64,000 bases of DNA, taken from contig CAJUDG010000015.1 in the NCBI GenBank assembly GCA_910584745.1, forward strand, positions 1 through 64,000. Direction: 5' to 3'. Source of the stretch: an uncultured Eubacteriales bacterium. Its GTDB lineage: Bacteria; Bacillota; Clostridia; Oscillospirales; Acutalibacteraceae. The first letter of the stretch is position 1. Each line of letters opens with the position of its first letter. A program made the translations under genes and the position numbers. The notes below the pieces were generated by a model. The model saw nothing but the letters and a program-made list of their open reading frames with translations, was not told the DNA's origin and made no database searches. Below are positions 6,446 through 13,303 of the stretch, one piece after another.

Positions 6446-6580
6446 ATGCCTATAACGATCTCTTTCGTAGTGTTCGGTTTTACAGTTCGCATAGAGCTGT
6501 TCCAGACCGCGGCACAAAAGAAAGCGAGTCTGAAGGGCAAAACCGCCACTCTGCAAAGTGACGGTTTTGAAAAAAAGTAA
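6446..6580 (+). CDS. Family-4 small peptide in a convergent cassette
   Basis: A 44-residue ORF follows AAGGAGGTGAGAGC. Residues 1-20 (MPITISFVVFGFTVRIELFQ) are hydrophobic and beta-prone, the rest is basic and polar, ending FEKK. The leader just before it (GGGGGTGAACACTCTCC, then ACTTTAAC, then the ribosome site) matches family-1 leaders although the peptide is unrelated, so the same control frame carries a different product. The last codons overlap the hairpin AAAACCG/CGGTTTT (6539-6568). I do not recognise the peptide. Confidence 0.65.
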   Translation: MPITISFVVFGFTVRIELFQTAAQKKASLKGKTATLQSDGFEKK

Positions 6581-6651
6581 AAACCTGTTAACTTAGCGGA
6601 GCCAGCCGCAATGTTCAGACTTAGTCTGAAAACTGTAAGCGGCACCCTCTA
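6537..6651 (-). ncRNA. Predicted antisense RNA, family-4 cassette
   Basis: The minus promoter is TTGACA at 6681-6686, 17 bp, TATAAT at 6658-6663. The RNA begins with GGGTGCCGCTTACA (6634-6647), matching 13 of 14 bases of the opposing mRNA at 6326-6339, and shares TGGCTCCGCT with it. It would end at the hairpin 6539-6568. Confidence 0.58.
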
Positions 6652-6831
6652 CTGAATATTATAGCGCCGTGCCGTCCGTTTGTCAAGAGGGGGAAAAGGC
6701 CGCTTTTCGCTCCGGCAGCCCAAAAGGGTTGCCCTTTTTTGCGGGGCGCAATATTTAAAAAAATACATCTTGTAATATCCCGCCGGATTTGGTAAAATCT
6801 ATGGGTAAAAGCAAATTCGGAGGGAATGGAA

Positions 6832-7728
6832 ATGGACGAAGGATCATCAAAGCGGGGGCTTTCGGGGCTCCTCAGTAAGGAAAACATCAAGACCTTTTTC
6901 ATCATCAACGCCGGGGTATTTCTCTTGTCCCTGGGGGTGTACTTCTTCAAGTTCCCCAACAACTTCACCACCGGCGGGGTCAGCGGCCTGTCGATAATCC
7001 TGGGGCGGCTGATACCAATGCCCTGGCTGTCACCGGCCACCATGATGTGGATAATAAACATGGCATTACTTGTCATCGGCTTCATCTTTCTGGGCCGGGG
7101 CTTCGGGGTATGGACGGCCTATTGCAGCCTTATGTTCTCGGCGGAGACCTGGCTTATGGAGAAGTTTTTTCCCATGGAGAGCCCCTTTACGAACCAGCCC
7201 CTTTTGGAGCTGTGCTTTGCCATAATGCTGCCCGCGGTGGGCTCGGCGCTGCTGTTCAACTACGGCGCGTCCTCGGGGGGCACGGATATCGTGGCGATGA
7301 TACTTAAGAAGTACACCGGCATGGACGACATCGGCAAGGCGCTGTTTGTCAGCGACGGGCTCATCGCTTTTAGCTCCTGCTGGATATTCGGCATGGAGAC
7401 GGGGCTGTTCTCGCTGCTGGGGCTGTTTTTGAAGGCGTTTGTGGTGGATTCGGTGATAGAGAGCATAAACCTCTGTAAGTTCTTCTCCATAGTTACGGCA
7501 AAACCTGACGAGATATGCGACTTTATCATAAAGGACCTGAACCGCAGCTGTACGGTGATAGACGCTATGGGGGCCTACTCTCACCAGGGGCGCAAGGTGG
7601 TGCTTATCGCCTGCCGCAGGGGGGAGGCGGTGCACCTGCGCCAGCGCTGCAAGCAGGTGGACCCGCAGTGCTTCATGTTCATAACCAACACCAGCGAGAT
7701 TATCGGTAAGGGTTTCCGCACAGTATAG
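6832..7728 (+). CDS. YitT-family integral membrane protein
   Basis: The 298-residue protein has five to six membrane helices in residues 25-210 (VFLLSLGVYFF, MWIINMALLVIGFIF, LCFAIMLPAVGSALLF with GASSGGTDIVA after it) and a C-terminal soluble DUF2179 domain (about 215-298). This matches the YitT/YpjC family of unknown transport role. The start at 6832 is chosen because GGAGGG is 7 bases upstream; the ATG at 6826 is too close. Only 103 bases separate it from the HD gene, and that gap holds a palindromic repeat, so separate transcription is likely. Confidence 0.88.
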   Translation: MDEGSSKRGLSGLLSKENIKTFFIINAGVFLLSLGVYFFKFPNNFTTGGVSGLSIILGRLIPMPWLSPATMMWIINMALLVIGFIFLGRGFGVWTAYCSLMFSAETWLMEKFFPMESPFTNQPLLELCFAIMLPAVGSALLFNYGASSGGTDIVAMILKKYTGMDDIGKALFVSDGLIAFSSCWIFGMETGLFSLLGLFLKAFVVDSVIESINLCKFFSIVTAKPDEICDFIIKDLNRSCTVIDAMGAYSHQGRKVVLIACRRGEAVHLRQRCKQVDPQCFMFITNTSEIIGKGFRTV

Positions 7729-7747
7729 TGGATATAAAGGTCGCGGT

Positions 7748-7808
7748 CCAGGTGCGTTAGGCACCTGGCAGGGGTCTTGGGGGCAGAGCCCCCGAGCCGC
7801 CGGAGGCC
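7748..7808 (+). repeat. REP-like double-hairpin repeat, copy A
   Basis: Stem CCAGGTGC/GCACCTGG is followed by CAGGGG, a second stem GGGGGC/GCCCCC, then GCCGGAGGCC. The same order of parts occurs at 22671-22727 (other strand) and 39048-39108 with different stem bases. Confidence 0.6.
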
Positions 7809-7831
7809 ATCAATACTTAAAGGAGAATACA

Positions 7832-8407
7832 ATGAGAGACAAGTTCACAGAGATCTATACCGCCCACATCAAGCGGGAGGGCTCTGAAAAGCTGTTAAAG
7901 TGGCTGTCGGGCACGGACTTCTTTACCGCCCCGGCCAGCACCCGCTTTCACCTTGCCTATGAGGGCGGCCTTGTAGAGCACAGCGTCAAGGTCTACGAGA
8001 CCCTTCGGGAGCGGTACTTTGAGGAGGGGGACAGCGAGGAGAGCTTCGCCGTCTGCGGGCTTCTGCACGACGTGTGCAAGGCCCAGTTTTACAAGACCTC
8101 CACCCGGAACGTGAAAAACGAGGAGACCGGCCAGTGGGAGAAAAAGCCCTTCTATACCGTTGAGGACGCGTTCCCATACGGCCACGGGGAGAAGTCCGTA
8201 TACCTTATCGAGCGCTTCATGCGACTTAAGCCCCAGGAGGCCGTGGCCATTCGCTGGCATATGGGGGGCTTTGACGAGGCGGCAAGGGGCGGCAGCTTCG
8301 CCATAAGCGAGGCCTTTGGCCGCTATCCGTTGGCTGTAAAGCTGCACCTTGCGGACCTGGAGGCCTCGTATCTCCGGGAGGGCCGGGGCGCGCCCTCTGG
8401 CACATGA
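7832..8407 (+). CDS. HD-domain phosphohydrolase
   Basis: The 191-residue protein carries His in GLVEHSVKV (about residue 51), the HD pair in CGLLHDVCK (about 77-78) and further His residues in GHGEKS and RWHMGG, the metal-binding pattern of HD hydrolases. It resembles the C-terminal HD half of YhaM-type exonucleases and small nucleotide-cleaving HD proteins. The substrate is unknown. The start follows AAAGGAGAATACA. It is 18 bases upstream of the ABC ATPase gene and may be cotranscribed. Confidence 0.82.
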   Translation: MRDKFTEIYTAHIKREGSEKLLKWLSGTDFFTAPASTRFHLAYEGGLVEHSVKVYETLRERYFEEGDSEESFAVCGLLHDVCKAQFYKTSTRNVKNEETGQWEKKPFYTVEDAFPYGHGEKSVYLIERFMRLKPQEAVAIRWHMGGFDEAARGGSFAISEAFGRYPLAVKLHLADLEASYLREGRGAPSGT

Positions 8408-8425
8408 TAAAAAGGAGGTGGTCCC

Positions 8426-9430
8426 TTGGACGCTATCGGGGCCTTTGACCTGACAAAAGTATACATCTCCAAGGCGACCGGCAGGGAGACCCCGGCCCTT
8501 CAGAGCGTGAACCTGCAGGTACCCGAGGGCCGCACGGCGGCCTGCGTGGGGCCCGAGGGCTCGGGGAAGACCACCCTTATACGGCTGCTCTCGGGACTTC
8601 TGCGGCCCACCTCGGGAGAGTGCAGCGTGCTGGGGCTCTCGCCGGGCTATGAGACCGCAAGGCTCCACGGCATGATGGGCACGGTGCTGTACTCGGCGAA
8701 GTTATACGCCCACTTAAGCCTCTGGGAGAACCTGATTTTCTTCGCCGGGGTCCACGGAGTAAATAGGGACGCGGCAATAGAGCGGGCCTCGGCACTTCTC
8801 AGACGGCTGGACATCTGGGAGGAGCGGGACCAGAGCCCCGGGGGGCTTCCCACCGGCATATTCAAGCGGGCCAGTTTGGCCCGGGCCCTTATGCACCGGC
8901 CCCGGGTGCTGCTGATAGACAGCCAGGGGGCGGGCATGGACCTGGAGACCGCGGGGCTGGTGCGGGAGCTGCTATCGTATGTGCGCACAGAGGAGGGGGT
9001 CACCACCCTGATGTGCACCCAGGACATGGGCTTTGCCGAGAGCGTGGCGGCCAGCTTCGGCCTGCTGCACCAGGGCACGCTGATGGCCAGGGGCGACATG
9101 GAGGCCCTGCGCATAGGCGGCGGGGTGCGGCTTAAGGCGCTGCTGCGGCTAAAGGACGGGGACAAGGCCCCAGAGGGCTTCCGCCGCCAGAAGGACGGCT
9201 CCTGGCAGAGGGAGATAGAGACAGAGGAGGACATGCCAAGGCTTATAATGCGGGTGGTCTCTGAGGGCGGCAGCCTTTACGAGGCCAGGGTCCTGCGGCC
9301 AAGCCTTTGGGAGATATACGGCGCCTATGGAAACTTTGGGCGCAGAAGGGAGGCGGCGCTGCATGGAGAGACAAGGGACGGCACGGGGCGGCCGGAGGCA
9401 CAGCGGACGGCAGCCGGAGGCGAAGACTGA
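8426..9430 (+). CDS. ABC transporter ATPase with degenerate catalytic motifs
   Basis: A TTG start at 8426 follows AAGGAGGTGGTCCC. The 334-residue protein keeps a Walker A site (GPEGSGKTT, about 40-48), but the LSGGQ signature is replaced by LPTGIFKRA, Walker B reads VLLIDSQGAG with Ser where the catalytic Glu should be, and the switch His appears to be Gln in LMCTQD. The C-terminal 120 residues are extra. It overlaps the following ABC-2 permease gene, so they form one exporter. The changes suggest weak or no ATP hydrolysis, or an unusual regulatory role; this is inference. Confidence 0.85.
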   Translation: MDAIGAFDLTKVYISKATGRETPALQSVNLQVPEGRTAACVGPEGSGKTTLIRLLSGLLRPTSGECSVLGLSPGYETARLHGMMGTVLYSAKLYAHLSLWENLIFFAGVHGVNRDAAIERASALLRRLDIWEERDQSPGGLPTGIFKRASLARALMHRPRVLLIDSQGAGMDLETAGLVRELLSYVRTEEGVTTLMCTQDMGFAESVAASFGLLHQGTLMARGDMEALRIGGGVRLKALLRLKDGDKAPEGFRRQKDGSWQREIETEEDMPRLIMRVVSEGGSLYEARVLRPSLWEIYGAYGNFGRRREAALHGETRDGTGRPEAQRTAAGGED

Positions 9431-10250
9431 CACAAGGCTTTTGAATTCGGCGGAGCTGCTGCTGGTGAAGAAGGACCTTAAGGCCATCGCCGGGGGCAGC
9501 GGGCGGCGGGCCCTGCTGATACTGCTGCCGCTGACGCTGGTGGTGGTGATACCGGCGGTGTACTTTGTGACCATCTCACTTATGCCCGTGGAGCCGGGGG
9601 CGGCATTGCCGAAGGCCATAGCGGCCATGCTGCCGGAGTACGCCGTGGGCCTTGACTACAGGCAGGGGTGGCTGGTGGCCTTTACGGAGCTTTTATGCCC
9701 GCTTCTGTTCCTCTCGGTGCCAATACTCACCGGCGCCGCCTCGGCCAGCTACGCCTTTGTGATGGAGCGGGAGAGCGGCACACTAGAGACATTACTGCTG
9801 ACCTCCATTGGCCCGAAGTCCGTCTACGGGGCCAAGACCACCAGCTGCACGGTGCTGTCGGTGCTGATATCTGCGGCGGGCTTTCTGGCCTTCACACTCA
9901 CGGTGGGTGTGGCCGACGCCTTTGCGGGGGTGCGGTTCTTCTTTGACCTGGAGTGGCTCATGCTGCTGGTGCTTGAGACCCCGGTGCTGTCCCTGTTCTC
10001 GGTGGTCTTCGTGGCCCTGACGGTGACCCGGGTGCACTCCACGGCGGAATCCTTACAGACCATGGGCTATCTCATCCTGCCGGTGGCGGCCATATACCTC
10101 ATGCAGCTCTGCGGGGTCTTCCGGCTGAACCTTCTGGCCCTGGCGCTTATCGCCGCAGCGCTGGCGGTGCTGGACGTGGTGCTCTTTAACGCGGCCTCCC
10201 GGGCCTTCACGCCGGAGAAGCTGCTGGAGCGCGGCGAGCCGGAGGAGTGA
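9363..10250 (+). CDS. ABC-2 type transporter permease
   Basis: Start ATG at 9363 lies behind GGGAGGCGG and inside the 3' end of the ATPase gene, giving a 295-residue product; an ATG at 9327 is possible. After a basic N-terminus there are six hydrophobic helices, including LILLPLTLVVVIPAVYF, LLCPLLFLSVPILTGAAS and VLISAAGFLAFTLTV. The segment MERESGTLETLLLTSIG is the typical ABC-2 cytoplasmic coupling motif. It presumably pairs with the degenerate ATPase upstream. The substrate is unknown. A new promoter begins directly after the stop. Confidence 0.82.
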   Translation: MERQGTARGGRRHSGRQPEAKTDTRLLNSAELLLVKKDLKAIAGGSGRRALLILLPLTLVVVIPAVYFVTISLMPVEPGAALPKAIAAMLPEYAVGLDYRQGWLVAFTELLCPLLFLSVPILTGAASASYAFVMERESGTLETLLLTSIGPKSVYGAKTTSCTVLSVLISAAGFLAFTLTVGVADAFAGVRFFFDLEWLMLLVLETPVLSLFSVVFVALTVTRVHSTAESLQTMGYLILPVAAIYLMQLCGVFRLNLLALALIAAALAVLDVVLFNAASRAFTPEKLLERGEPEE

Positions 10251-10259
10251 AAAAAGGGC

Positions 10260-10288
10260 TTGCAATTCGGGGCGGGGTGTGGTATAAT
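10260..10288 (+). promoter_or_regulatory. Antisense RNA promoter, family-3 cassette
   Basis: TTGCAA (10260-10265), 17-bp spacer, TATAAT (10283-10288). Confidence 0.72.
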
Positions 10289-10294
10289 GTGGAT

Positions 10295-10366
10295 GTAATA
10301 ACAGACGTCCATCTGCTTTACACCAAAAAGGAATCCCCGGAGTAGCGGCTCCGGGGATTCTTCTTG
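10295..10366 (+). ncRNA. Predicted antisense RNA, family-3 cassette
   Basis: A short RNA would end at a perfect 12-bp hairpin (GAATCCCCGGAG 10331-10342 with CTCCGGGGATTC 10349-10360) that also serves the opposing mRNA. Bases 10305-10324 match 17 of 20 bases of 10489-10508, the DNA covering the peptide start codon and its upstream leader. Because the peptide is on the other strand, this RNA can pair with the start region of the mRNA, like the direct repeats of fst/par. Confidence 0.68.
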
Positions 10367-10379
10367 CTATAGCGGAACT

Positions 10380-10496
10380 TTACTTACCCTTTCTGGTCCG
10401 CTTGGGGCGGCTGGCGAGGCCTTTAAGTAGCGAAAACAGCAGGTTGGCCACCAGACCGCTCAGGACGGAGACGAGAAAGTTCCAGAAAACGTCCAT
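10380..10496 (-). CDS. Family-3 small membrane peptide, toxin-like
   Basis: A 38-residue ORF starts with ATG after GAGGAGGTGTAAGGTCG. It has an amphipathic hydrophobic stretch (FWNFLVSVLSGLVANLLFSL) and a strongly basic tail (SRPKRTRKGK), the composition of Fst-like or holin-like type I toxins, though I cannot match it to a named family. The mRNA promoter on the minus strand is TTGACA at 10569-10574 and TATAAT at 10546-10551, spacer 17. The mRNA would end at the hairpin 10331-10360. Confidence 0.72.
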   Translation of the reverse strand: MDVFWNFLVSVLSGLVANLLFSLLKGLASRPKRTRKGK

Positions 10497-10545
10497 CGAC
10501 CTTACACCTCCTCTCTGTTACCCAGAGGTTCGGGCAAGCAGGTAT

Positions 10546-10574
10546 ATTATACCAAATTTGTAAAATATTGTCAA
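10546..10574 (-). promoter_or_regulatory. Peptide mRNA promoter, family-3 cassette
   Basis: TTGACA (10569-10574), 17 bp, TATAAT (10546-10551) on the minus strand. The leader is only about 43 nt. Confidence 0.75.
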
Positions 10575-10638
10575 TGATTTGTGGCGCGGCCCGAAATTTG
10601 TGCTTGCAATCCAGGATAGGCTGTGGTATAATGTGGTC

Positions 10639-10755
10639 GTAATGATATGTACCCATGTACATGACACCTCCTCTCAGCTGTCCAAGAGGTTCGAGCAAGC
10701 AAAGTTCATTACACAAAAGAATCCCCGGAGGGTGCTACTCCGGGGATTCCTCGTA
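10639..10755 (+). ncRNA. Predicted orphan antisense RNA from a rearranged family-3 remnant
   Basis: The promoter TTGCAA (10604-10609), 17 bp, TATAAT (10627-10632) copies the family-3 antisense promoter, and the hairpin at 10719-10749 copies its terminator, but no peptide ORF remains. Bases 10664-10701 match the plus strand at 10504-10540 with few mismatches, so this RNA is complementary in trans to the ribosome site and leader of the peptide mRNA next door. Confidence 0.62.
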
Positions 10756-10792
10756 CTATTCCGGAACTTTATTCACTTCTCCCGCCCCCCAC

Positions 10793-10821
10793 TTGACACC
10801 GCGGTTGAAATCTGCTACACT
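10793..10821 (+). promoter_or_regulatory. Promoter of the TSCPD gene
   Basis: TTGACA (10793-10798), 17 bp, TACACT (10816-10821), 40 bases before the start codon. Confidence 0.7.
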
Positions 10822-10861
10822 GTACATTGGAATTGTAGCAAAGATTTAAGGAGGTATTCCC

Positions 10862-11110
10862 ATGGAATTTCACTTTAAGCCCCAAGGGGTGTGCAGCAAG
10901 GGCATTGATATCGAGTTGGACGGCGACATTATAAAGTCGGTAAAGTTCACTGGCGGCTGCAACGGCAACACCCAGGGGGTGGCGGCGCTGGCGGCGGGCA
11001 TGACCGTCGACGAGTATATCAAGCGCTGCAAGGACATCAAATGCGGTTTCAAGAAGACCTCCTGTCCCGCCCAGCTTGCGCTGGCGCTGGAGCAGGCAGT
11101 CAGCAAATAG
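10862..11110 (+). CDS. TSCPD-domain protein (TIGR03905-like)
   Basis: The 82-residue protein has the pattern GVCSKGID near residue 10, GGCNGNTQG near 32, and two late Cys in IKCGFKKTSCPAQLA. This fits the small clostridial TSCPD proteins related to a C-terminal domain of some ribonucleotide reductases. Its role is not established; metal binding by the Cys residues is plausible. The start follows AAGGAGGTATTCCC. The gene is a single unit with its own promoter and the terminator at 11127-11168. Confidence 0.85.
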   Translation: MEFHFKPQGVCSKGIDIELDGDIIKSVKFTGGCNGNTQGVAALAAGMTVDEYIKRCKDIKCGFKKTSCPAQLALALEQAVSK

Positions 11111-11126
11111 AACCTCCAAGCAAAGG

Positions 11127-11168
11127 GAGAGGGCCCCGCCGCAAAGGACGGAGCCCTCTCTCGTTTGT
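11127..11168 (+). terminator. Terminator between the TSCPD and Cys-rich genes
   Basis: GAGAGGGC (11127-11134) pairs with GCCCTCTC (11153-11160); only a short T stretch follows. It lies between two convergent genes and may serve both. Confidence 0.6.
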
Positions 11169-11181
11169 TGCTAACTGTTAG

Positions 11182-11322
11182 TTAGCAGCAGCTATTCCCG
11201 CAGCCGTTGCCGCAGCCGCAGTCGCTGTTGCCGCAGCCGCCGAAGCTGTTGCCGCAGCCGCCGCCGCAGCAGCACAGCAGGAGAAGTATGATGATTATCC
11301 AAGAGCAGTTGTTGTTACACAT
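11182..11322 (-). CDS. Small Gly/Cys-rich membrane-anchored protein
   Basis: This 46-residue ORF starts with ATG after AAAAGGAGGCATACCTCA. A short polar start (MCNNNCSW) leads into a hydrophobic run IIIILLLL and then a tail of alternating Cys, Gly and Asn (for example CCCGGGCGNSFGGCGNSDC). In total 13 of 46 residues are Cys. Similar peptides in clostridia are often labelled chorion class high-cysteine protein, a name from composition only. A spore-coat or envelope role is possible but unproved. A short hairpin GCTAAC/GTTAGC lies at the stop codon. Confidence 0.78.
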   Translation of the reverse strand: MCNNNCSWIIIILLLLCCCGGGCGNSFGGCGNSDCGCGNGCGNSCC

Positions 11323-11340
11323 TGAGGTATGCCTCCTTTT

Positions 11341-11400
11341 ATTAGACCCGGGGAAAGCCCGGCGTCTTTGACCCGGGGGGAAATCCCGGCGTCTTCATTA
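11341..11400. repeat. Two-copy tandem repeat of about 26 bp
   Basis: GACCCGGGGAAAGCCCGGCGTC is followed closely by a similar unit with GACCCGGGGGG and TCCCGGCGTC. Each unit can fold on itself. It lies in the gap before ctsR; no function is evident. Confidence 0.45.
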
Positions 11401-11523
11401 CCATACTATTCCACCGGCCAGAAAGGGTGACGGGGGGAATAATATTTTTGAAAAATCCGTATTCATGAGCATAAGCGAGATATGACGAGCTTTCGGGAGC
11501 TTTATGCGGATTTCACAGGCAAA

Positions 11524-11588
11524 TTTGACCTTGTTTGACCTTGACCGGGGCCGGGATATGTAGTAAACTAAGGTCAAAGAAAGTCAAA
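11524..11588 (+). promoter_or_regulatory. ctsR promoter with two CtsR boxes
   Basis: Two heptad-repeat CtsR operators flank the promoter: GGTCAAACAAGGTCAAA read on the minus strand at 11524-11540, and GGTCAAAGAAAGTCAAA on the plus strand at 11572-11588. Between them TTGACC (11541-11546) and TAAACT (11564-11569) form a promoter with 17-bp spacing. This is the expected autorepression site of the class III heat-shock operon. Confidence 0.92.
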
Positions 11589-11608
11589 GACAAAACGGAG
11601 ATGAGAAA

Positions 11609-12061
11609 ATGAGGATAAGCGACAGCGTGGCAAACTATATCCTGGAGCTTCTGAACCAGGCGGGGGGGATCGCCGAGATACAGCGCAACGAGCTGGCAAG
11701 CTTTCTGGGCTGTGTGCCAAGCCAGATAAACTATGTGCTGACCTCCCGCTTTACCCCCGAGCAGGGCTATATGGTGGAGAGCAGGCGGGGCGGCGGCGGG
11801 TATATCCGCATAACCCGGTTAAAGCTTTCAAAGGCGGACATGATAATGCATATAATCAACGGCATAGGCGACGCCCTGGACCCGGCCACGGCCCGGGCCA
11901 TCCTGGAGAACATGGCGGGGGGCGGGGTGCTGGACCAGCCCACGGCGGAGCTTATCGCCGCGGCCCTCTCGGAAAAGAGCCTTGCCGCGGTGCCCAGGGA
12001 GCTGCGGGACACGGTCCGGGCCATGATATGCAAGAACATGCTGCTGGCCACCAGGGTGTGA
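11609..12061 (+). CDS. ctsR: Transcriptional repressor CtsR
   Basis: The 150-residue protein represses class III heat-shock genes by binding the heptad repeats found just upstream. The N-terminal helix-turn-helix (about 1-70) includes LASFLGCVPSQINYVL and the glycine-rich wing RRGGGGYIRI that contacts DNA and senses temperature in Bacillus CtsR. The C-terminal half is the dimer and McsA/ClpC interaction domain. It heads ctsR-(lipoprotein)-mcsA-mcsB-clpC. Confidence 0.96.
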   Translation: MRISDSVANYILELLNQAGGIAEIQRNELASFLGCVPSQINYVLTSRFTPEQGYMVESRRGGGGYIRITRLKLSKADMIMHIINGIGDALDPATARAILENMAGGGVLDQPTAELIAAALSEKSLAAVPRELRDTVRAMICKNMLLATRV

Positions 12062-12062
12062 C

Positions 12063-12743
12063 ATGAGGAAGCTCTGTCTTTTCCTGACGGTCATTCTGCT
12101 TGGGGCGGCCCTCTCCGGCTGCCGGGGCGGGGGCCTTGTGTTCAAGGGCACCCACCAGAGCCAGGACGCGGCCCTGCTCTCGAAGCTCTCGGAGAAGTAC
12201 CCGGAGATGGAGTTCGAGTGCACCGGCAGGACAGAGGGCGCGGTGCACACCGTAGAGGCCGCCGACGGCACGGTCTTCCCCGCCTGGACCGCGGCAAAGT
12301 CCGGGGGAGAGTTCCAGGTGCTGGACTACTACCTGGAGGAGTGGCTGGCCGGAAGGGGGTATTACGATACCCTGGAGGAGCGCCTTTCAGAGCTGGGCTG
12401 CTCCTGCGAGTACGGCGACTATAACCACTATGACCGGCACCTTGAGATAGCCCTTGGCCCCGCCGGAACCCCGGAGCAGCTTGAGAGGGCGGCGGGGGCC
12501 CTGAGCTTTATGAAGTCGGAGTTTGACAGGTTACGTCCGGATTTTGAGAGGGAGACCGGGCAGAATGACCTTATGCTCTACTTCCATTGCAGCTTCACCC
12601 TTGACGGGGAGGAGCACTTCGGGATGTTCCACATGGCCATGAGGGAGAGCGAGGTCTGGGACCTGGACTATGACTTCGACGATTATGAGGCCTGTCTTCG
12701 GGACTGCATAGATAAGATAGACAAAACACCAGATATAGACTGA
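12063..12743 (+). CDS. Lipoprotein of unknown function inserted in the ctsR operon
   Basis: The start codon lies one base after the ctsR stop. The 226-residue protein has a signal peptide with lipobox LSGC (residues 16-19), so it should be lipid-anchored outside the membrane. The mature part is rich in Asp/Glu and Tyr and has no motif I recognise; a paired Cys segment (LGCSCEYGDYNHYDRH) is near 115. Most ctsR operons go straight from ctsR to mcsA, so an envelope protein under CtsR control is unusual. Confidence 0.82.
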   Translation: MRKLCLFLTVILLGAALSGCRGGGLVFKGTHQSQDAALLSKLSEKYPEMEFECTGRTEGAVHTVEAADGTVFPAWTAAKSGGEFQVLDYYLEEWLAGRGYYDTLEERLSELGCSCEYGDYNHYDRHLEIALGPAGTPEQLERAAGALSFMKSEFDRLRPDFERETGQNDLMLYFHCSFTLDGEEHFGMFHMAMRESEVWDLDYDFDDYEACLRDCIDKIDKTPDID

Positions 12744-12763
12744 ATATATAGGAGGTATGCTTT

Positions 12764-13303
12764 ATGATGTGTCAGCGCTGCGGCCAGCGGGCCGCCACGA
12801 CCCATATCAAGACCGTGGTGAACGGTCAGCTTTCAGAGAGCCATCTGTGCTCCGTCTGCGCCAAGGAACAGGGCTACGGCCATCTGCTCTCAGAGTGGAA
12901 CGGCTTTGGGGGGCTGCTGTCGGGGCTGCTCTCGGGGCTGGACCCGGCGGTAAAGGAGGAGAAGCGGGAGGAGAAGCGCTGCCCGGGCTGCGGGTCCAGC
13001 TTCAGCGAGATAAGCCGCAGCGGAAAGCTGGGCTGCGGCCAGTGCTACAGCACCTTCAGAAACCGGCTTATCCCGGTGATAGAGCGCCTTCACGGCTCCT
13101 CCCAGCACAAGGGGAAGGTCCCCGGGGGCTCGGCCCTGCGGGTGCAGGAGGAGAACAGGCAGCTTGTAAGCGTGGACCCCGGCAGAGGGGCAAGCGAGAT
13201 AGAGGAGAAGAAGCGCCTGCTGCAAAAGGCCGTGGAGGCCCAGGACTTCGAGCGGGCGGCGGTTTTAAGAGACCAGATAAAGGAGCTGGAGAGCCATGAA
13301 TGA
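12764..13303 (+). CDS. mcsA: McsA, zinc-binding activator of McsB
   Basis: The 179-residue protein has CxxC pairs at the N-terminus (MMCQRCGQ and LCSVCAKE) and in the middle (CPGCGSSF and CGQCYSTF), binding zinc as in Bacillus McsA. A UVR motif closes it (about 145-178; EEKKRLLQKAVEAQDFERAAVLRDQIKEL, cut here as two parts in the family description). It activates the arginine kinase McsB. The start follows AGGAGGTATGCTTT. It overlaps mcsB by eight bases. Confidence 0.95.
   Translation: MMCQRCGQRAATTHIKTVVNGQLSESHLCSVCAKEQGYGHLLSEWNGFGGLLSGLLSGLDPAVKEEKREEKRCPGCGSSFSEISRSGKLGCGQCYSTFRNRLIPVIERLHGSSQHKGKVPGGSALRVQEENRQLVSVDPGRGASEIEEKKRLLQKAVEAQDFERAAVLRDQIKELESHE

Noticed and set aside
10423..10716. 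97-residue minus-strand frame across two family-3 units
   Set aside because: It crosses promoters and terminator of both units and is in a different frame from the basic membrane peptide.
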